A stretch of DNA of 64,000 bases from Chrysoperla carnea. Its lineage: Eukaryota > Arthropoda > Insecta > Neuroptera > Chrysopidae. The translations under genes were made by a program, and so were the position numbers. Position 1 is the stretch's first letter. Each line of letters starts with the position of its first letter. Shown here piece by piece: positions 61,739 through 64,000 of the stretch. The DNA is taken from assembly GCF_905475395.1 (NCBI RefSeq), contig NC_058339.1, positions 9,866,001 to 9,930,000 on the forward strand. Reading direction: 5' to 3'. Below the pieces are notes generated by a model. The model did not search any database. It was not told the DNA's origin and worked only from the letters and a program-made list of their open reading frames with translations.

Positions 61739-62689
61739 TTCTCATAAAGTCAGTATTCAAGGTGATAATTACCGTCGCACCTAAAAGGACAGATAGTGGC
61801 CATCTTTTTCGAAATCGTAGGGTCAAAATTTAAAGTATTTTGAGTGTATCCCTTATTTAACGTTCAAACTTTCCGGTCCTCGACCGCAAACCTCGATATA
61901 CGAAATGTATAATACTCTTCTAGAGGTTAGAATAAATATTTAAAACATCCTGTAATCCTGTGTATATAGAATTATATTTGTAATGTGCAACAGATGTTTT
62001 TATTAAATTTTATATTTAGGAGAATAAAAAAAAGGTATGATACGTGGTATATAAATGAAAAATAGCCTCTACCATACGGTAGATATCTACCTACGTTTTA
62101 ATATTCACACTACCTACCTTTAAAAACAAATTGGTATACAATTATTAATTTCATTGACTTTTTTGTATTGATTAAATCCAGTGTATAATTAATTAAATTT
62201 TTTTTTGTTATAGTGATTTTCCGTTTAATAAGTAAAAATCCCTATTACGCTTATTGATTATTACTTTGAAAGTGTCAATTTTATTACTAATAGATTGTCA
62301 GCTATTGACAGGAAAAAATAATCATTTTTTTACAGTTTGTCAATGGTAGGGGACATATATGCAACCACAAGCAACATAATAGTTATTTACGATATTAGTG
62401 GGATAAAAGCATTATTAACGTATGCGTGCGAAAATCGCAGAAGTACGTTCATAATGCGTTATCACACGTATATCGTACAAAACTTTATCTATATGCCTCT
62501 AAAATGTGAGAATAAACGATAATAATGATTTAAATTTTATGGTTTATTGAGAAAAATAGAAAATTAAAAAAGGTTACTGAAATAACTGAATGAACATTTC
62601 CTAGAACGCACACTAGGACGATAATGAATTATTGTTTCCACTCATACTGACTGAGAAAAGTACCATGCATAGTCAGATAGAGAAATACC
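61739..62689. other. Unassigned AT-rich DNA
   Basis: No gene or repeat supported. A 61-codon frame at 62337-62522 has no recognisable similarity. Confidence 0.5.
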
Positions 62690-63206
62690 ATGTATAGTCA
62701 GTGTTGATTTCTTTATCACATTACACATACAAACATGTGACACATACATAACTGATAATCAAGTATAGTACATATTATAAAATTTCCGCCTAATTGGCGC
62801 CCTCACGGGTAAACAGCGATGTTTACGAAAAAATGTTTCAAACAAAAGTTGTTTAATTTTTGATAAGAAACATTTTTTATATTTAAACTTTTGATCTATC
62901 TCTAACGGTTTACAAGATGGGTCCTACGGACACAAGACCCAATTGACCTATGATGCTCATTTACGAACTTGACCTCACTTTTTACGTCCTGGGTACGCTG
63001 TAAAAATATCTTTTCAGCTCGATATTTTTTTTCGTTTTTGAGTTATCGTGTCCACAGACGGACGGACGGACAACCGGAAATGGACTAATTAGGTGATTTT
63101 ATGAACACCTATGACAAAATTTTTTTCCTAGCTTCATTATTTTTAAGCGTTACAAACTTGGGACTAAACTTAATATACTACGTATATTTCATATATACAT
63201 GGTAAA
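62690..63206 (-). mobile_element. Helentron-like element, young copy (3' end truncated or rearranged)
   Basis: It is nearly identical to 40490-40995. It starts at ATACCATGTATAGTCAGTGT, so the 3' hairpin and terminus found at 40427-40470 are missing. The right end with TTACAAACTTGGGACTAAAC and CATGGTA is intact. Confidence 0.88.
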
Positions 63207-63961
63207 ATTATCATTCTGTAGATGCAGACAAAGGTAATTTTACGAAAAATTGAAAGTCTTTTTTTTATTTTACATTTAAAATGGATTTTTTTCACGTATT
63301 GACGCAATTACGTCAAAGTTTTATGGTTCAAAATCAATGTGAATTTTAAAAATATGTTAGTATATGCTATAGTTTCCAATTAAAGCATATACTAGCTCGA
63401 CCCGGAATGGCGCAGTACAGTACTCGTGGCTGAAAAAATGAGTGATACAAACTATCAATAGTAATTTACTTAATTTTTATTTATAGGCAATTTTATTACA
63501 GATATGATATACAAATTACATAATGAATACAATTAAATCTAAATATTATTTCTCTAGCCTAATTTTTCCTAAGTGATATATTTTTAGACTGTGAGTCCAT
63601 TTTTCGTCATTAGCCAGATAAGTTTAATAATGAGGGGTAAATTTTGGAATTGGATAAAAAAAGATTTGGTTTTTTTTTCTCAATATTGAAATTGTTAAAT
63701 TCAAAATCAATTTTCGATTGAAATCTTGAACTAAATTTTAAACAATCTCAATAAAAATTACTTGAAACTTTTGAATAAAATGAATATTAGTAAGACAAAA
63801 AGTTTGGTGTTTTTCTAAAAAAAGAAAAAGGAAAAATGTAAAGATTATGAAGAAAGACGATACCACTACTTTAGACCATATGTTTGTTTGAGAAACTGTA
63901 ATATTATGTTATCAATATTACGTTAGTTTACGTTTTAGAAAATGTTATTCAATATAATATA

Positions 63962-63962
<1 letters not shown>
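63207..63962. other. Unassigned AT-rich DNA
   Basis: Near 63388, ACTAGCTCGACCCGGAATGG faintly resembles the end of the 51978-53987 TIR element. Otherwise nothing is supported. Confidence 0.4.

Positions 63963-64000
<38 letters not shown>
63963..64000. repeat. (TG)n microsatellite, cut by the window edge
   Basis: An uninterrupted run of TG dinucleotides, 19 units visible, continues to the end of the window. Confidence 0.98.

Overview
The window is AT-rich nuclear DNA of an insect. The evidence is four intron-containing genes whose proteins match conserved animal, and specifically insect, families; GT-AG introns of about 70 to 830 bp (longer where transposons sit inside); and heavy invasion by insect-type transposable elements (TEs). 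The order cannot be fixed from sequence alone.

Layout. 1-580 holds the 3' exon of a SWEET sugar transporter (+). 3719-6508 holds an intronless ORF (-) for an unrecognised 929-aa protein with repeated Cys2...His-Cys modules. 8088-12966 is a complete Prp22/DHX8 splicing helicase gene (+, 5 exons, 1280 aa). 15434-22227 is a complete melted/VEPH1 gene (-, 13 coding exons, 956 aa), convergent with DHX8. 25351-28283 is TRMT10C/roswell, a mitochondrial RNase P subunit (+, 5 exons, 439 aa), divergent from melted. All three reconstructed spliced reading frames close exactly, which supports the exon borders. From about 28.3 kb to the end I see no host gene, only TEs and unassigned AT-rich DNA.

Repeat landscape. 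(1) At least ten copies or fragments of a noncoding element with a (GTCY)n tract, subterminal inverted repeats and a 3' stem-loop, which is the layout of DINE-1-like non-autonomous Helentrons. (2) A 5.4-kb LINE with overlapping gag and EN-RT-RNaseH frames. It has target-site duplications, and an uninterrupted paralogue of its insertion site lies elsewhere in the window. (3) A 1019-bp internally deleted hAT element and a hAT MITE, each with a perfect 8-bp target-site duplication. (4) Several TIR MITEs (mariner-like, pogo-like, foldback), a tRNA-derived SINE with target-site duplications, a 2-kb element with 75-bp TIRs, and several tandem arrays.

The genes have unrelated housekeeping or signalling roles (sugar transport, splicing, growth/lipid signalling, mitochondrial tRNA processing) and are not an operon-like unit. 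The most notable items are the modular 929-aa protein, a Helentron-like insertion that ends inside a splice donor of melted, the dated LINE insertion, and a 58-bp near-perfect palindrome with interleaved secondary arms near 49.7 kb.
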